Part shown: positions 35,601 to 46,955 of the stretch, piece by piece
How the letters are laid out: each line of letters opens with the position of its first letter
Numbering within the stretch: the first letter of the stretch is position 1
From: Agapanthus africanus
Lineage: Eukaryota; Streptophyta; Magnoliopsida; Asparagales; Amaryllidaceae
Length of the DNA stretch: 64,000 nt
Assembly (NCBI GenBank): GCA_030015575.1
Contig: CM057338.1
Span: 634,500,189 to 634,564,188 of the forward strand
Direction: 5' to 3'
Program-made: the position numbers and the translations under genes
Notes under the pieces: model-generated
What the model was told of the DNA's origin: nothing
Database searches by the model: none
Seen by the model: the letters and a program-made list of their open reading frames with translations, nothing else

Positions 35601-37325
35601 GCTTGCTTGTCGTCTCGAAGTCCACATGGGGTACCTACATATCATAACGCACCATACCGCATTAAAATCCGACTCATGACCAAAAAGACGCACGAATCCC
35701 ACATAGGTCAAAACCTATGGTTGCTTTCGCAAATCGACCCAAAAACCCTCGACGTCGGCGTACAAACGCCAAACCATCGAGAAAACTCCCAACACACTCA
35801 TTTGCACATTCACGAACACTAATTTTAATATAAAATAGGTTAAAATTCACAAAAATCCCAATTTCACTTAAAAAGTCATTTTTCCGAAAATCTAGCAAGC
35901 ACAATTCGCCGTTTTTGTACAAAACATGATGTTTTAACAATTCTAGTGACCAAGATGATAACTTAATATTTTAATTATGCCATAGAAACCATTACATAAA
36001 TTTTAAACCCACAATTTAATTCGATTTCAAAAACCTAGTTTGCAATATTAACCAATTTTAACAATTTTATAGCAAAATGCACAAACTACAATCTAGCTTG
36101 GATTTTCATGAACTAAAGTATTAAAATACACTTAATAATGTTAATGAAGTCATGAAAAAACCTAATTATATTTTTCTCATAATCAAATTCATGGTTTACA
36201 AAACCTAGCTAGCAATATAGCTTAAATATTACAATTCCAAACTAACAATTTGCAACTAGAAATTTGATTAGGTTTTCATTTCACAATATGAAGAACTACA
36301 ATTGCAACCACAATTACATACACAAAAACCTAACTTGAATTTCATAAACCCTTACTAAGTTTTTCCAAACATACAATTAAACTCAAATTAATAACTAATA
36401 ATGCTTGATTTAAGGTATTCAAACAACAATTTAACAAAAGGTCTTGATTTATACCTCACAAGATCAAGGATCTAGCAAGCAAATTCTAGCCTCCAGAAGT
36501 AGCTTCCATGCTCCTAGATCCATGTAAGTTTGGCTAATGAGAAATGGGTAGGAGTTGGATTTGGATTTTGGGATTTATTTGATGGATTTTGAGGCAATTT
36601 TTGAAGCAAAAGAGATGGAAAATGGGGGAAAAAGATGGGGGCTGTTGTAGCAGAATTTTGGCTGAGGAGGGAGTGGGGAGAGGTATGGGGGTGTTATGGA
36701 AAGGAATCCAAGTCAAAGCCCCTACCAAATTACCATAATACCCCCACCTACTTTACTATATATAAAAACCTTATTTTAACCCATTTCTCACATGATTTAA
36801 GGTCAAAAAGAGGGAAATAAAATTCTTGGGCTGCTACAATAGTGTGGGGCCAGCCAAGGGGAGTGAGGATGAGTGTGAGAGACTTTACAAAAAAATTCTA
36901 TGCAAAAAGACTCCCCACAATACCATATTTGCAAGTTTTAGTTCAAAATAACTATATTTCTGTTTTCCATATAATAAATCAATTAAAACTTGAAATAAAA
37001 TACTAAAAAATTATATTACAACTAGATTTTAATTAACATGATTTTAAAGATTAAAATTAGCCCATTTAAATTTGTATTTATCGCTAATTTAATGTATTTT
37101 CTTATCGGCTTAAAATAATATTAAAATAATTAATTTCGGAAAAAATTTCAGAAAATTTGAAATTTCAGCAGTGGCTCAATAAACACCAAATACTAGCAAT
37201 TACATAGCTAGAATATGTATATTTAATTTTATAATAACGATATTTGCATTTTGACTTTTTACAGAAAACCCCCTTATTTTACCGTTTTTTCGAAATTTCA
37301 CCGAAACGATTTTCAAAACGTTACA
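32643..37325 (-). mobile_element. LARD-like 5' LTR (right copy)
   Basis: This 4683-bp copy matches 25476-30135. Part of the length difference is a short local duplication around gtgaacacata near 35275-35305. Its right end abuts TSD AAACA. Confidence 0.93.
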
Positions 37326-37330
37326 AAACA

Positions 37331-38319
37331 ATATCACAATTCCTACACAAATCCGATATCGGGGATTTTTAAGATCAAGTCTTAGGTTTAAATCTCTGGT
37401 TTTAGTCCGATATACTATCACTAAAGGGGGTTTAAGGTCACTACTAAACCTCAATTGCACCATCTCAATTCAAATCAAACCCTAACCTCAACTTAGAATT
37501 TTCAAAGACCACTAAACCTCAATTTATCAACTCGAATCTACAATAGGAGTTAAAGGAAACTAGATTCTAAGCTAAGGGTAAAGAGAATACCTCATTTGGC
37601 AACTCAAGAATTTTCTTGAGTTGCCCCAAGTGCTCAAAATCTCATTTTGTTTAGTCTCCCATGCTTGTAGTGAGCTTGTGCATGAATTTTGTGAAGAGGA
37701 TGAAATGTTTTGATGTTTAAATGAGGGTGTTATGAGGAGGTAGAGGTGGTGGAGGGAGAGGGCAGCCATGGGAGAGGAGAAGGGAAAAAGAACCAAGGAA
37801 ATGAAGTGAAGAATAATGGCTAAGGTCAAAGGAAACCCATCACCTTCTCTCTCTCTCTTCTCTCTTTTGCCCATACCTCTATTTTTTTTATCCTTTTCTT
37901 TATCTTTTCTTTTCTTATCGTTTTCTTTTATTTTCATAACACATTTGTAAAGACCAATATAAAGCCATGCACAAATGAAGACTTGAAGTCATGCTTCAAA
38001 AAATGTAATAAGTATTTACAACATGATTTGTTGCATGTTATGCACATATCATACTTAATAGAAAATTAGTAAACACTAATCGGGTTTAGTAATAATCCAT
38101 ACACAATTAATCATATACTAAGTTGTAAAATTCCCAAATTTTTCATAAATTCTTTTAAAATCAATAATTGATATAACTTTCCAAATATTTCCCAATTTAT
38201 CGGTATATAATCATATCATATCGTTAAAACCAATCCTTGCACTTAATAATTTTCCCAAAATTTATTATTTAGTTATTTAAATTCCCAAAAATAATATTTT
38301 AATTTTCTGAAATGTTACA
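37331..38319 (-). mobile_element. Outer gypsy LTR, segment 3 of 3 (LTR 5' end)
   Basis: This segment ends at ...aatgttaca (38319), which on the minus strand is TGTAACATT, the typical start of this LTR group (compare 46300). The sequence to its right is copia integrase, so this is the insertion boundary. A block near 37590 (gaatacctcat) resembles the related LTR near 29255. It contains a CT-rich tract (about 37845-37925); the long frame at 37572-37937 on the minus strand is low-complexity Lys/Glu-rich sequence from that tract and is not a gene. Confidence 0.7.
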
Positions 38320-40494
38320 ACACCACAACACAACGGTGTATCATAAAGGAGGAACAGAACCCTATTGGATATGGTACGTTCCATGATGAGTAACGCTGAG
38401 TTGCCGCGATCCTTCTAGTGTTATGCACTAGAATCAGCTGCATATCTTTTGAATAAGGTTTCTACCAAGACTGTGCCTACCACAGCATATTAGATGTGGA
38501 GTGGGAAGAAACCCTATCTTCAGTATCTGAAGATATGAGAATGTCCAGTTTTTGTGAAAAAGCAACATGCGGACAAGCTCAAGGAACGCTCGGTACTGTG
38601 TAAGTTAGTGGGATACCCAAAGAACTCCAGGGGGTATCTTTTCTATTACGCAGAGGAAAAAAAGGTTTTTGTTTCTCGTCATGCCCACTTTTTGGAAAAT
38701 CAATTTTTGGAAAAAGAAACTAGTTGGAGCGCAATAGAACTGGAAGAAATTCCAGAACCACAAGCTATTACTGAAAGCATGGTAGAACCAGAAGTTTCGA
38801 AAGAACAGGACATCTCCGCGCTACTCTGCAGGACTGGTAGGCAGTCTCATCCGCTCGAGAGATACTACAGTTTTCTCATAGACGGGGATAGAGAGGATTG
38901 CATCATCGATAATGATAAGACAATTAGCTTCCAGCAAGCCATTCAGAGCGGTGACTCGGTAAAGTGGCTGGATACAATGCGGAATGAAATGGAGTCCATG
39001 TACACCAACAAAGTATGGACTTTGGACATTGCTCCAGAAAGGGTAAAACCCGTAGGCTGCAAATGGATCATCAAAAAGAAGAATCGTGTAGATGGACAGG
39101 TTGAAACCTATAAGACTAGACTTGTTACAAAAGGATTTCGTCAAAAACCTGGTTTGGACTATGATGAAACCTTTTCTCAAGTGGCTATGCTCAAATCCAT
39201 TCGGATCTTTCTTGCCATTGCTGCCTTCCATGATTATGAAATTTGGCAAATGGACGTAAAGACCGCTTTTCTGAATGGACATTTGGAAGAGTTCGTCTAT
39301 ATGGATCATCCAGAGGGTTTCATTCAGAGTGGGAGCAGCGGGAAAGTATGCAAGTTGCTTAAGTCCATTTATGGACTAAAGCAGACATCGCGGAGTTAGA
39401 ACATCTGTGTTGATGAGACGGTCAAAGAATTCGACTTTATAAAAAATCCAGATGAACCATGCATCTATAGTAAGATTGTAACGAGAATTGTGGTATTCCT
39501 CTTCTTGTACGTGGATGACATTCTCTTGATAGGAAATAACATTCCTATACTACAATCAGTCAAAGGATTCTTGTCACAGAGGTTCTCCATGAAAGACATA
39601 GCTGATGCCTCCTACATTCTGGGGATCCAGATCTATTGTGATAGATCTAAGAGGATGTTGGGACTTTCGCAGTCCAGGTAAATCAACAACATACTAAAGA
39701 GATTTAGTATGGAAAATTCAAAGCGTGGTAGTCTACCGGCTTATCACGGAATCACTCTCTCCAAAGAGATGTCTCCCAAGACTGATTTGGAAAAGGCTCA
39801 CATGTCAATTATACCTTACACTTCTACGGTAGGCTCTATAATGTATGCGATATTGTGTACCAGACAAAATGTTGCTTATGCACTTAGCGTGGTAAGCCGG
39901 TATCAGTCAAACCCAGGGGAGAACCACTGGATAGCAGTAAAGAACATTCTCAAGTACCAGAGAAGGACTAAGAATATTTTCTTGGTGTATGGAGGAAAAG
40001 ACCTCCAGATCGAGGCATTTGCTGACTCCAGCTTCCAGAGTGACAAGGATGACTCCAAGTCCATGTCGGGTTATGTCTTTACCCTCAATGGAGTGGCGGT
40101 TTGTTGGAAAAGCTCCAAGCAGGACACCGTTGCTGACTCGACGATGGAAGCGGAGTATATCGCTGCTTGTAATGCCGCGAAAGAAGCAGTCTAGATGAGG
40201 AAGTTTCTAATAGAAATTCAGGTGGTTCCGTCCATTGTAGATCCAATATCTCTGAATTATGACAACAACGGCGCTATAGCTTTAGCGAAGGAACCCAGGT
40301 CCCTTCAGAAGTCCAGACATATCTTGAAGCGGTACCACCTGATCAGGGAGATCGTTGATCGCCGGAAGATCGAGGTGCGGAGAGTTGATTCGGAGAACAA
40401 CACAGCAGATCCACTCACAAAGGCCATCCCTCAGACACAGTTCGAGAGGCTAATCGAGATGATAGGTCTGCGATATGCCAATACATGGCCTTAG
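38320..40494 (+). pseudogene. Copia A pol (Tork/Angela-like), 5' part missing
   Basis: The remnant starts within integrase (38340-38420, with RRNRTLLDMVRSMMSNAELP), then the C-terminal integrase region (about 38600-38710, GYPKNSRGYLFYYAEEKKVFVSRH read in parts), RT (about 38960-39680, with GCKWIIKKK, MDVKTAFLNG and the active-site YVDDILLIG), and RNase H (about 39800-40490, with STMEAEYIAA and NNTADPLTKAI). The wording is that of Tork/Angela-type copia. The part upstream of integrase was displaced by insertion of the outer LTR and lies beyond the window if it survives. Broken in several places. Confidence 0.92.
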
Positions 40495-40508
40495 TGCAAG
40501 TGAGAGAT
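40495..40508 (+). promoter_or_regulatory. Copia A polypurine tract
   Basis: GTGCAAGTGAGAGAT follows the end of RNase H and stands directly before the LTR start TGTTAGTG, as in the copia at 59941-59954 (TGCAAGTGGGAGAT). Confidence 0.9.
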
Positions 40509-42676
40509 TGTTAGTGATATATACCCTAGAGGCTATTATTGTATCATACTGGTTTGTATATTACATATTGTTGGCTATAGTGCCCTCAAGTCAATTATTG
40601 AATCGCAGACACGCGATTGTGATGATTGAGGGAGGACCTATATGGGGAGAACAATCTTACTCAAGATGATAGTATGCTATCTGGTTTTTCTTTATCGTCA
40701 TGTACAACATTAGGTGGCATTACAGATCACTATTACATGTTGATAAAGCCCATAGGATTCTTGCTTGACTACCAGCATTATGATGGCGATCATATACATG
40801 GGAGCTGGGTGGTCTATAAGCACATCCTAAAATGTCACTAGTCGTGGGAGTATCGAGACTGGGCATCGATACTCTGGGGTAGACTAATGTATACTTATCG
40901 AGACCCCGACGAGGGGCGATGGCCGGTCTCACAAGCCATTGGTGTCAGTTAGTCACCTAAGTTAGTATATAGGTGCTCATTGGGTTATGAGTACACTGGT
41001 CTGACTCGCTGGGAATATGCTAGTTTGTATTATACCAATTGTCAGATAGCAGTTCCCAGGTGACATGAGTACAGGTTAGTCTGTCGACCTGAGATCGTCA
41101 TTTATCTCGTGTGAGTTTCTACTGTGCTTTCATTACTACCCTACCATGGCTCAAAAGAGTCGTGCAAATAGGTTTTACATGGGTACAGTCCCGAGCCACA
41201 TGGAGGCAGCGAGCGGATTGTCGGGGATCCGTCTCTCCCGGTATTGGGGGTTGATGTCGCGTTGTGCACGGGTGACCATCACCAGAAATTCTCGGCCGGG
41301 GTGGATGAGAATTACTGATTTGGATCAGTAGTTTCTCAGTGGGTGATGGGCTTCATACCGACACGAAATATTGCGTTATTAGGGGTCTGACTTTATCCAC
41401 CCCCTAGACTCGATAAGCGATACTCTTAGACGAACAGACCGGACAGTATGGAGATTGTCACGGACGGGCTCCGTAGGGGTTTGGATGAGCTTGCTCGTCG
41501 GCCTTCCTTTCGCTCAATACCTGGGTAGCCGTTACGTACAGCTAGTGCTGCTGACGTGCTTGTGGTTAAACCCACTGCCAGCATATTGACGAGTTTTTAG
41601 AGTCCCACACAGAGGGTTTCCCTGGTTCTGGCGAAATGATGTAGTATCCGTATTGGATACATGCAGAGTTCCGATCGATTCATTGTACTATGTACCCGGA
41701 CTTTCGATTGGACAGTTGATAATACTAGCCGGCTCGGGTTTGAGCCGGATTATTAAATCAGGTATTGATTTAATAATTTATGTATATATATTTCGATATG
41801 AATATTCTAGTATTATGTTCTTTGTGTTATTCTATCTCTTTATGTATTCATATTTCGGTACAAATACAGGTATGTATATATAGTAAGATGTAAACCGTGT
41901 TTTTCCGGAAAACATTCTAGAAGGTGGATATCTCATTTTAGATTTACCATTTATAGTAAATGGATAATGAGGTGGATATTACTTGATGGGAGTATGGTGA
42001 GGACTATGCTTGCATAGTGTGCACAAATGAATTGTTAATTCATTTGTGCATACTATTCAAGTATGGTGGCATTTTTAAAAAGGGAAAGAAAGGTTTTTCA
42101 AAACGAAGCATGAGGTTTTTCACTCTCATGGAGACTTCATTTTTGAGATGGTTCCTTTTTGGAAAGCTTCTCATCTCCTCATCATTTTAGCTTCACTCTC
42201 CTCTCTTGAGTTTCCTTAGTTTCTCCACCTTCATCTTCTACCTCCTCTCAGCCATCTCATGTGTTGAGAATCATGAGAGGAGGTGAGATGAGATAGATCG
42301 GCACTTAGAACACTCACTACATCCTAGGAATTTTAGACTAGCATCCTATAATCCCTAGTTGCTTCACTTGCATTCATTATGTGGAGCTAGAGCCATGACT
42401 ACATCCCTCGGGTGGATCATCTTCGACGGAGGAAGACCGACGGCCAAGTTCGTTCGAGCTTGCCCAAAGGAGCTTAGGAAGGTGATGGAAGACCGAAGGA
42501 CTTGGTTCTTTTGGTATAATCACTCTAACCCTTTAGTTTAGCTTTTTTTTAGTTTGCTAGTATAGGTTTATGGTTCGATCTTGGATGTGGTTTTCGTTTG
42601 CGCCAAATTTTTTAAACGCCAGTTTTTGTTCCTTATCGGCCACGGTAGATAATCAGGGCACCGGTGAAACCTAACA
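40509..42676 (+). mobile_element. Shared copia LTR (3' LTR of A and 5' LTR of B)
   Basis: This 2168-bp LTR runs from TGTTAGTGATATATACCCTA to ACCTAACA. It has a PPT on its left and a PBS on its right, so it serves two internal regions. It is more diverged from the LTRs at 52046 and 59955 than those are from each other. It contains strong inverted repeats at 42003-42052. Frames in it (41146-41331, 41653-41883) have no recognised product. Confidence 0.9.
42003..42052. repeat. Adjacent inverted repeats in the shared copia LTR
   Basis: ACTATGC/GCATAGT with a 2-base loop (about 42003-42018) is followed by GCACAAATGAATT/AATTCATTTGTGC with a 3-base loop (42021-42049), a perfect 13-bp stem. Confidence 0.85.
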
Positions 42677-42688
42677 TGGTATCAGAGC
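42677..42688 (+). promoter_or_regulatory. Copia B primer-binding site (tRNA-iMet type)
   Basis: TGGTATCAGAGC directly follows the LTR end, the usual copia PBS. Confidence 0.94.
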
Positions 42689-44142
42689 CAACCCATAAAC
42701 CTTAGACTAGCTGTTTAAACGATGTTTTAAATAACGAAACTGAAACAAGCTCCGAAACAATACGGAATATTCAAGTTTCTGTTAATTTTTATAACTCTTC
42801 AAAAAATTATTTAAAAAATTGTAAAAGACTACTCTTATGACAACTAGAACACCCCAAAAATACGAGCTCCAAATTTCTTGGTCTGGCCGGCGAGATTGGA
42901 CAAAATCCCGGCGCCGCCGGTTTTCTTAAGGACTTGGGTCTTGATTTTTTTAGGTGTTCTGGACTCTTGAGTATTGTGTTTTTGGTATTGTTTGTTCTTG
43001 CCCAGATTGCATATTATGTTATCTTTTGTTTGGGGGCAATCCGGAGTAGTTCAAAGTCGGTATTTTTAACACTGTTTAAAAGTTTTCAGTACATACATTA
43101 CTATCTGCGACCGTGAATGTTATTAGAGCGGTACAACTTGTCTAATTGCTATATGATCTTTTAGACGGGTTTGCGAAAATGACATTCACGTTGATATTCT
43201 GTGTTGTGTTGTGGTTATGGTTGGATTGTCGTGGTGGATTGCCTGGAGTGCAATGGTAGTAGTACAGTTCTGATTCATTTGTATATTCAGTTTTGCGGGG
43301 CGAGCGTCGGATATGTGGACTGCCGTTTCTGCCGTGTTGTATATTCTTTTATTAGGGCACGGCCGGGTTGAGGTCGATGTCACCATTGTATATATATACT
43401 TTTCTTTTCTGTACTAGGATTACCCCACGGTATAGTGCACGAATAGCCGGGTTCTAGAGGGCAACAAGCCTGCATCTCATGGCGTTGAGACGGAGGGGGC
43501 TTCACTCTAGAATTGGCAGGCTATTCTCCACACTCGTAGGGGGTATAGGTGACCCATGGAGGGGCGCTCAAGTTACCGGATTACGTGAAGTGTTGGGTGG
43601 CCCATTCACTTTGTTGATTAGGATTGCCTCACTTCTGGAATTGGCGGGTAACTTGCCGCACTCGTAGGGGTCTAGGTTTTCATTGCACAGGTTATCCATA
43701 CGACAGGGAACGCCAGGTCTCATTTGCGGCTCAAATGAAACCCGAGTCTCCAAGATTATCCACCATTCTGTGTTGCTTGCTGAGATTCTGTGATGTTGTC
43801 TATATCATGCCTGGAATGAATGTTATATATATTTATATATATACTAGTAGATGTCGTATATGTTTTGCACCCACGCTAGTCCGCCCCCCGTTCTGTCATT
43901 AGTTAAGTAACCTAACAGGTGATGATGGGGCCCAGTGGCGAATGCGGATGGCATATACGTACATTATATTTTTGTTCCTTTCTGTGGTGTGATATGATTA
44001 ATTGATGGGACTGCATTGATTCTGATCAATGCAAAGAAAAACAAACCTATATGATGTTGTTGGAACCAAGTTTTTTGAAAACAGACATTACATACGTTTT
44101 CTTTTGCTTTGCACAGTCGTATTCTATTATGAATATCCAGCA

Positions 44143-44294
44143 CCTCATTCGACGAGGCAAGAGTCGAGATCTCTTCACAGGGAGTGACCTCTTGAGAAAA
44201 AGTTTGCGTCATTGTAATAACTTCATTATAGTCGATTCTTTTGCTTTGCATCATGGTATTAAGTTTGGAATATCCTGCACCTCATTCGACGAGG
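44143..44294 (+). repeat. Two hairpin modules in the copia B leader
   Basis: CCTCATTCGACGAGG at 44143-44157 and 44280-44294 lies within a roughly 110-base module repeated about 137 bases apart (from ttgctttgca to gagtgacctctt). The ends CCTC/GAGG pair around a TCG centre. The same module is present twice in copia C. Confidence 0.85.
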
Positions 44295-45107
44295 AAAGAG
44301 CCGAGATCCCTTCATAGGGAGTGACCTCTTTAGAAAAAGTTTGCGCCACTATATATTTTTAAAACCACTCCGTTCCGTCAACGATATCAAGTTCATTACG
44401 TTAAAGTTTTTTCGCCAAAAATCTGCTGTAGCCCTCCATCATTTCTGATTAGTATTGCTTAGTATTCATGCTGCGTTTGTTAACCTTATCAAGGCGTAGT
44501 GTGTGGTAGCTCTGTAATACTTTTTTATTGCATGGGTATGTGGATTGATTAGGACAGTCGTTTGACCTTATTGACCTTGTCAAGGGTCTGTGCGGGTGGG
44601 TCTAATGCAATCAGGATAATGACAGGTTGAACTTGACTAGGACCCTTTGACTTGTTGACCTTATCAAGGTCACTTGGATCCTAGGGGTAAAAACCACATC
44701 GGGAGTTTCAAACATACAGGAAACTTGACAGGCATGCACATACCTTTTGGAGTGTGGTGACTTGAGTGGTTTCCATGAAGTTATCATGCGATGATAATTG
44801 GATCTCGATTCGTACTGATGAGTATGTACTACTCCTCGGGGGATTTTAGATGATCCCGACTAATTCTCCTTTTCGGTTTAGAGGAGAATTCGAGGAAACA
44901 GTGGGATACATCCTGATTAGATAAAGTGATTAACCATTCTAATCTAGGTTAGAGTGCACGCTAAGTGTTTCTTTTCTCTCTCTCTTTGGCAGCGACCATG
45001 GCCCGACCCTAGACTAAAACACATGAACCAAGTTAACCGAACCTTCTTAAAACACTTTGTCTTTTGGATTGTCATTTAGTCGCATATATCATTGCCACCA
45101 CTATATC

Positions 45108-45875
45108 CCCTTTGCATTTCTCCAAAACACTCTGTATCACTACAAAGATCCACATTTATTGGATATTCCATCGTGTAGTTACATATGAACTCGAAGGAAC
45201 TTGTTCCAGTTCGAGAATGGATTCTGGTTCTGGAGAAATTGAATAGGATTATTCAGTTGTATTTTCCCTTTACCTTCTCTCAGGTTGCGAGAGCTCCTAG
45301 TATTAGGAGAGTACACCTATGGTGCTTATGGGATAGTCTTCTTCCAAACCTTAGGCTGGTGCCGAAGGGTAGGAAAGGAAGAAAACCAATTAGCCTGAGT
45401 GTGGTGTACAGAAGGTAATAAGTAAAGACATAATAGAGGGATTAGACTAAGGGCAAAGAAAATTGCGACTACTATCATTCACGATGAAAACATGTATACC
45501 CCTGCACTCCTACATCACCTTTACATTCCTCCAAAACATTCTGTATTACTACGAAGATCCACATTTCTTGCATATTCTATCGTATAGTTACATACGAACT
45601 CGAAGGAACTTGTTCCAGTTCGAGGATGGTTTCTGTTTCTGGAGAAATAAAATAAAGATTATTCAGTTGTCTTTTCTCTTTACCTTCTCTCAGGTTGTGA
45701 GAGCTCCTGGTATTAGGAGAGTACACCTATTGTGCTTATTGGATAGTCTTCTTCCAAACCTTAGGCTTGTGCCGAAAGATAAGGAAAGAAGAAAACCAAT
45801 TAGCCTAAGTGAGGTGTATAAAAGGTAATAAGTAAAGACATATAAAGGGATTGGAGTGAGGGTAAAGAATATACG
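45108..45875 (+). repeat. 410-bp-period tandem duplication in copia B
   Basis: Unit 1 (about 45108-45465) and unit 2 (about 45517-45875) are similar throughout (for example tcttccaaaccttaggct and gtaataagtaaagacat in both). Each holds an identical 26-base hairpin (45190-45215 and 45599-45624; arms CTCGAA/TTCGAG and GGAAC/GTTCC). Each unit also leaves a matching frame (45185-45418, 45463-45828) with no recognised homology. Confidence 0.85.
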
Positions 45876-46294
45876 GTTATTGTCATGAATCTGGATAGTT
45901 GAAGAGGCATTACTAGGAATACCCGGATACCCCTTCGAAACATTTTCATGTTTCAATTTGACTGTGCAGTGTTAATTGAAAATTGTTTTCCCAATTGGAT
46001 TCTGACTCCAGGGTATGTGTTTACCAGACTTGATTCTCACATCTGTATGGAGTTACAGATGCTGAGTGGGAGTAAGACATTGGGAATTTGGTGATTGTAT
46101 CCTTAACATATCGGAATTCTTTGTAATTGGTGATATTTGAGGAAATCACCTGTGTTTTGCCCACCGGCAAATATTTGGTTTTGAATATCCATTTTTATGC
46201 ACCAATTTCAAACTGATATATCAGTACATTTATTTTATGAAGTGAGATATAACCATTTGAAATTATGCCTATGACATTTACCTATATCAGTTGA

Positions 46295-46299
46295 TGGTT
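46295..46299. repeat. TSD TGGTT of the gene-carrying solo LTR (left copy)
   Basis: TGGTT precedes the LTR start at 46300 and is repeated at 50733-50737 after the LTR end TCATGACA. Confidence 0.92.
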
Positions 46300-46723
46300 T
46301 GTAACATTTCAGGGAAATAAAATATTGTCTTCGGATTAAGTAATTTAAATAATATATTTTACGAATGGAAGGGTTGTATTTGAGATGTATTTAGTGGTCC
46401 CAACCCAAGTGTTAGTATTTTGGGACAACCCGAGACATAGAAAATGAAAGAAAATTACTAAATAAAAGTAAAATATAAATATATATTTACTAATTCCTTA
46501 CCCACACCCTCACAGTTTCAGTCCCTAATTACCCACTTAGTTTTTTTCCCTAGTTCCTTTATATATTCCTTGTTGCCCCTTTTTCTTTCTCCCCTACTGG
46601 AAAATTCCATAGCAAAAGAAAAACTTTCCCATCCCATCCTCCGAGCGAGATCCGAGGCGCGCCTTCGTCGCCGCCGACGTTCTCTCCTCCGTCTCCCCCC
46701 AAATTCAAACCCTAACCCTATTG

Positions 46724-46891
46724 ATGGCATGTGCGGCATCTCCTCCCCTGAGGCAGGCACGCTTCCCGTTCTTCTCCAACGACGTCGTCTTCAACATCAT
46801 GGCTAAGAAGGAGGCGGATCCTCATGAATGGGCGTGCCTCTCCCACGTCTCCACCCGCTTCGCCTCCCTCATCGCCACCTACTGCTTCTGA
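46724..46891 (+). pseudogene. F-box gene fragment inside the LTR
   Basis: A GC-rich frame of 55 codons opens with ATG at 46724, after a 5'-UTR-like pyrimidine-rich stretch with aaaccctaaccctattg. Residues 15-50 read like an F-box: FFSNDVVFNIMAKKE, then ADPHEWACLSHVSTRFASLI, with the usual hydrophobic and Trp/Cys spacing and the V-S-x-x-F-x-S-L ending. F-box proteins are the substrate adaptors of SCF ubiquitin ligases. Only the domain start is present; the frame ends just after it. A repeated tctgatcgagatgc (about 46886 and 46914) marks the junction to the next fragment. The codon GC content is far above the surrounding LTR. Confidence 0.65.
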
Positions 46892-46955
46892 TCGAGATGC
46901 ATTCCTCCGTCTCTGATCGAGATGCCTTCATCGCAGCTCTCGTCTTCTCTTTCTC

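Larger units (their letters stand above)
25476..37325 (-). mobile_element. Long-LTR, coding-poor gypsy element (LARD-like)
   Basis: Two LTRs of 4660 and 4683 bp flank an interior of only 2507 bp. On the minus strand, the LTR begins TGTAACGTTTTGAAAATCG and ends TTTCGGGTCGTGACA; the PBS (TGGTATCAGAGC, 32627-32638) and PPT (30136-30150) are both in place. No RT, integrase or protease wording is found. This is the architecture of large retrotransposon derivatives (LARDs), which must use enzymes from another element. Its ends, PBS and PPT context match those of the Tekay-like element next door, the natural candidate helper family. LTRs differ by about 2 percent in the sampled part, suggesting an age below one million years. 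Confidence 0.9.
42689..46299 (+). other. Copia B long leader and start of coding remnant
   Basis: This is homologous to the leader of copia C (54223-57192): shared blocks include gtattcttttattagggcac near 43340, the paired hairpins (44143-44294) and the pyrimidine tract before an ATG (about 44970-45000). The leader is about 2.3 kb, unusually long for copia. From 44998 onward a decayed coding part should begin, but no gag wording is recognised; instead there is a 410-bp tandem duplication (45108-45875). The last 300 bases may be decayed protease or pre-integrase sequence. It is cut by the solo LTR at 46300. Confidence 0.75.

Noticed and set aside
37572-37937. 121-codon minus-strand frame with a Lys/Glu-rich start
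   Set aside because: It derives from a CT-rich low-complexity tract in the outer LTR and has no domain.
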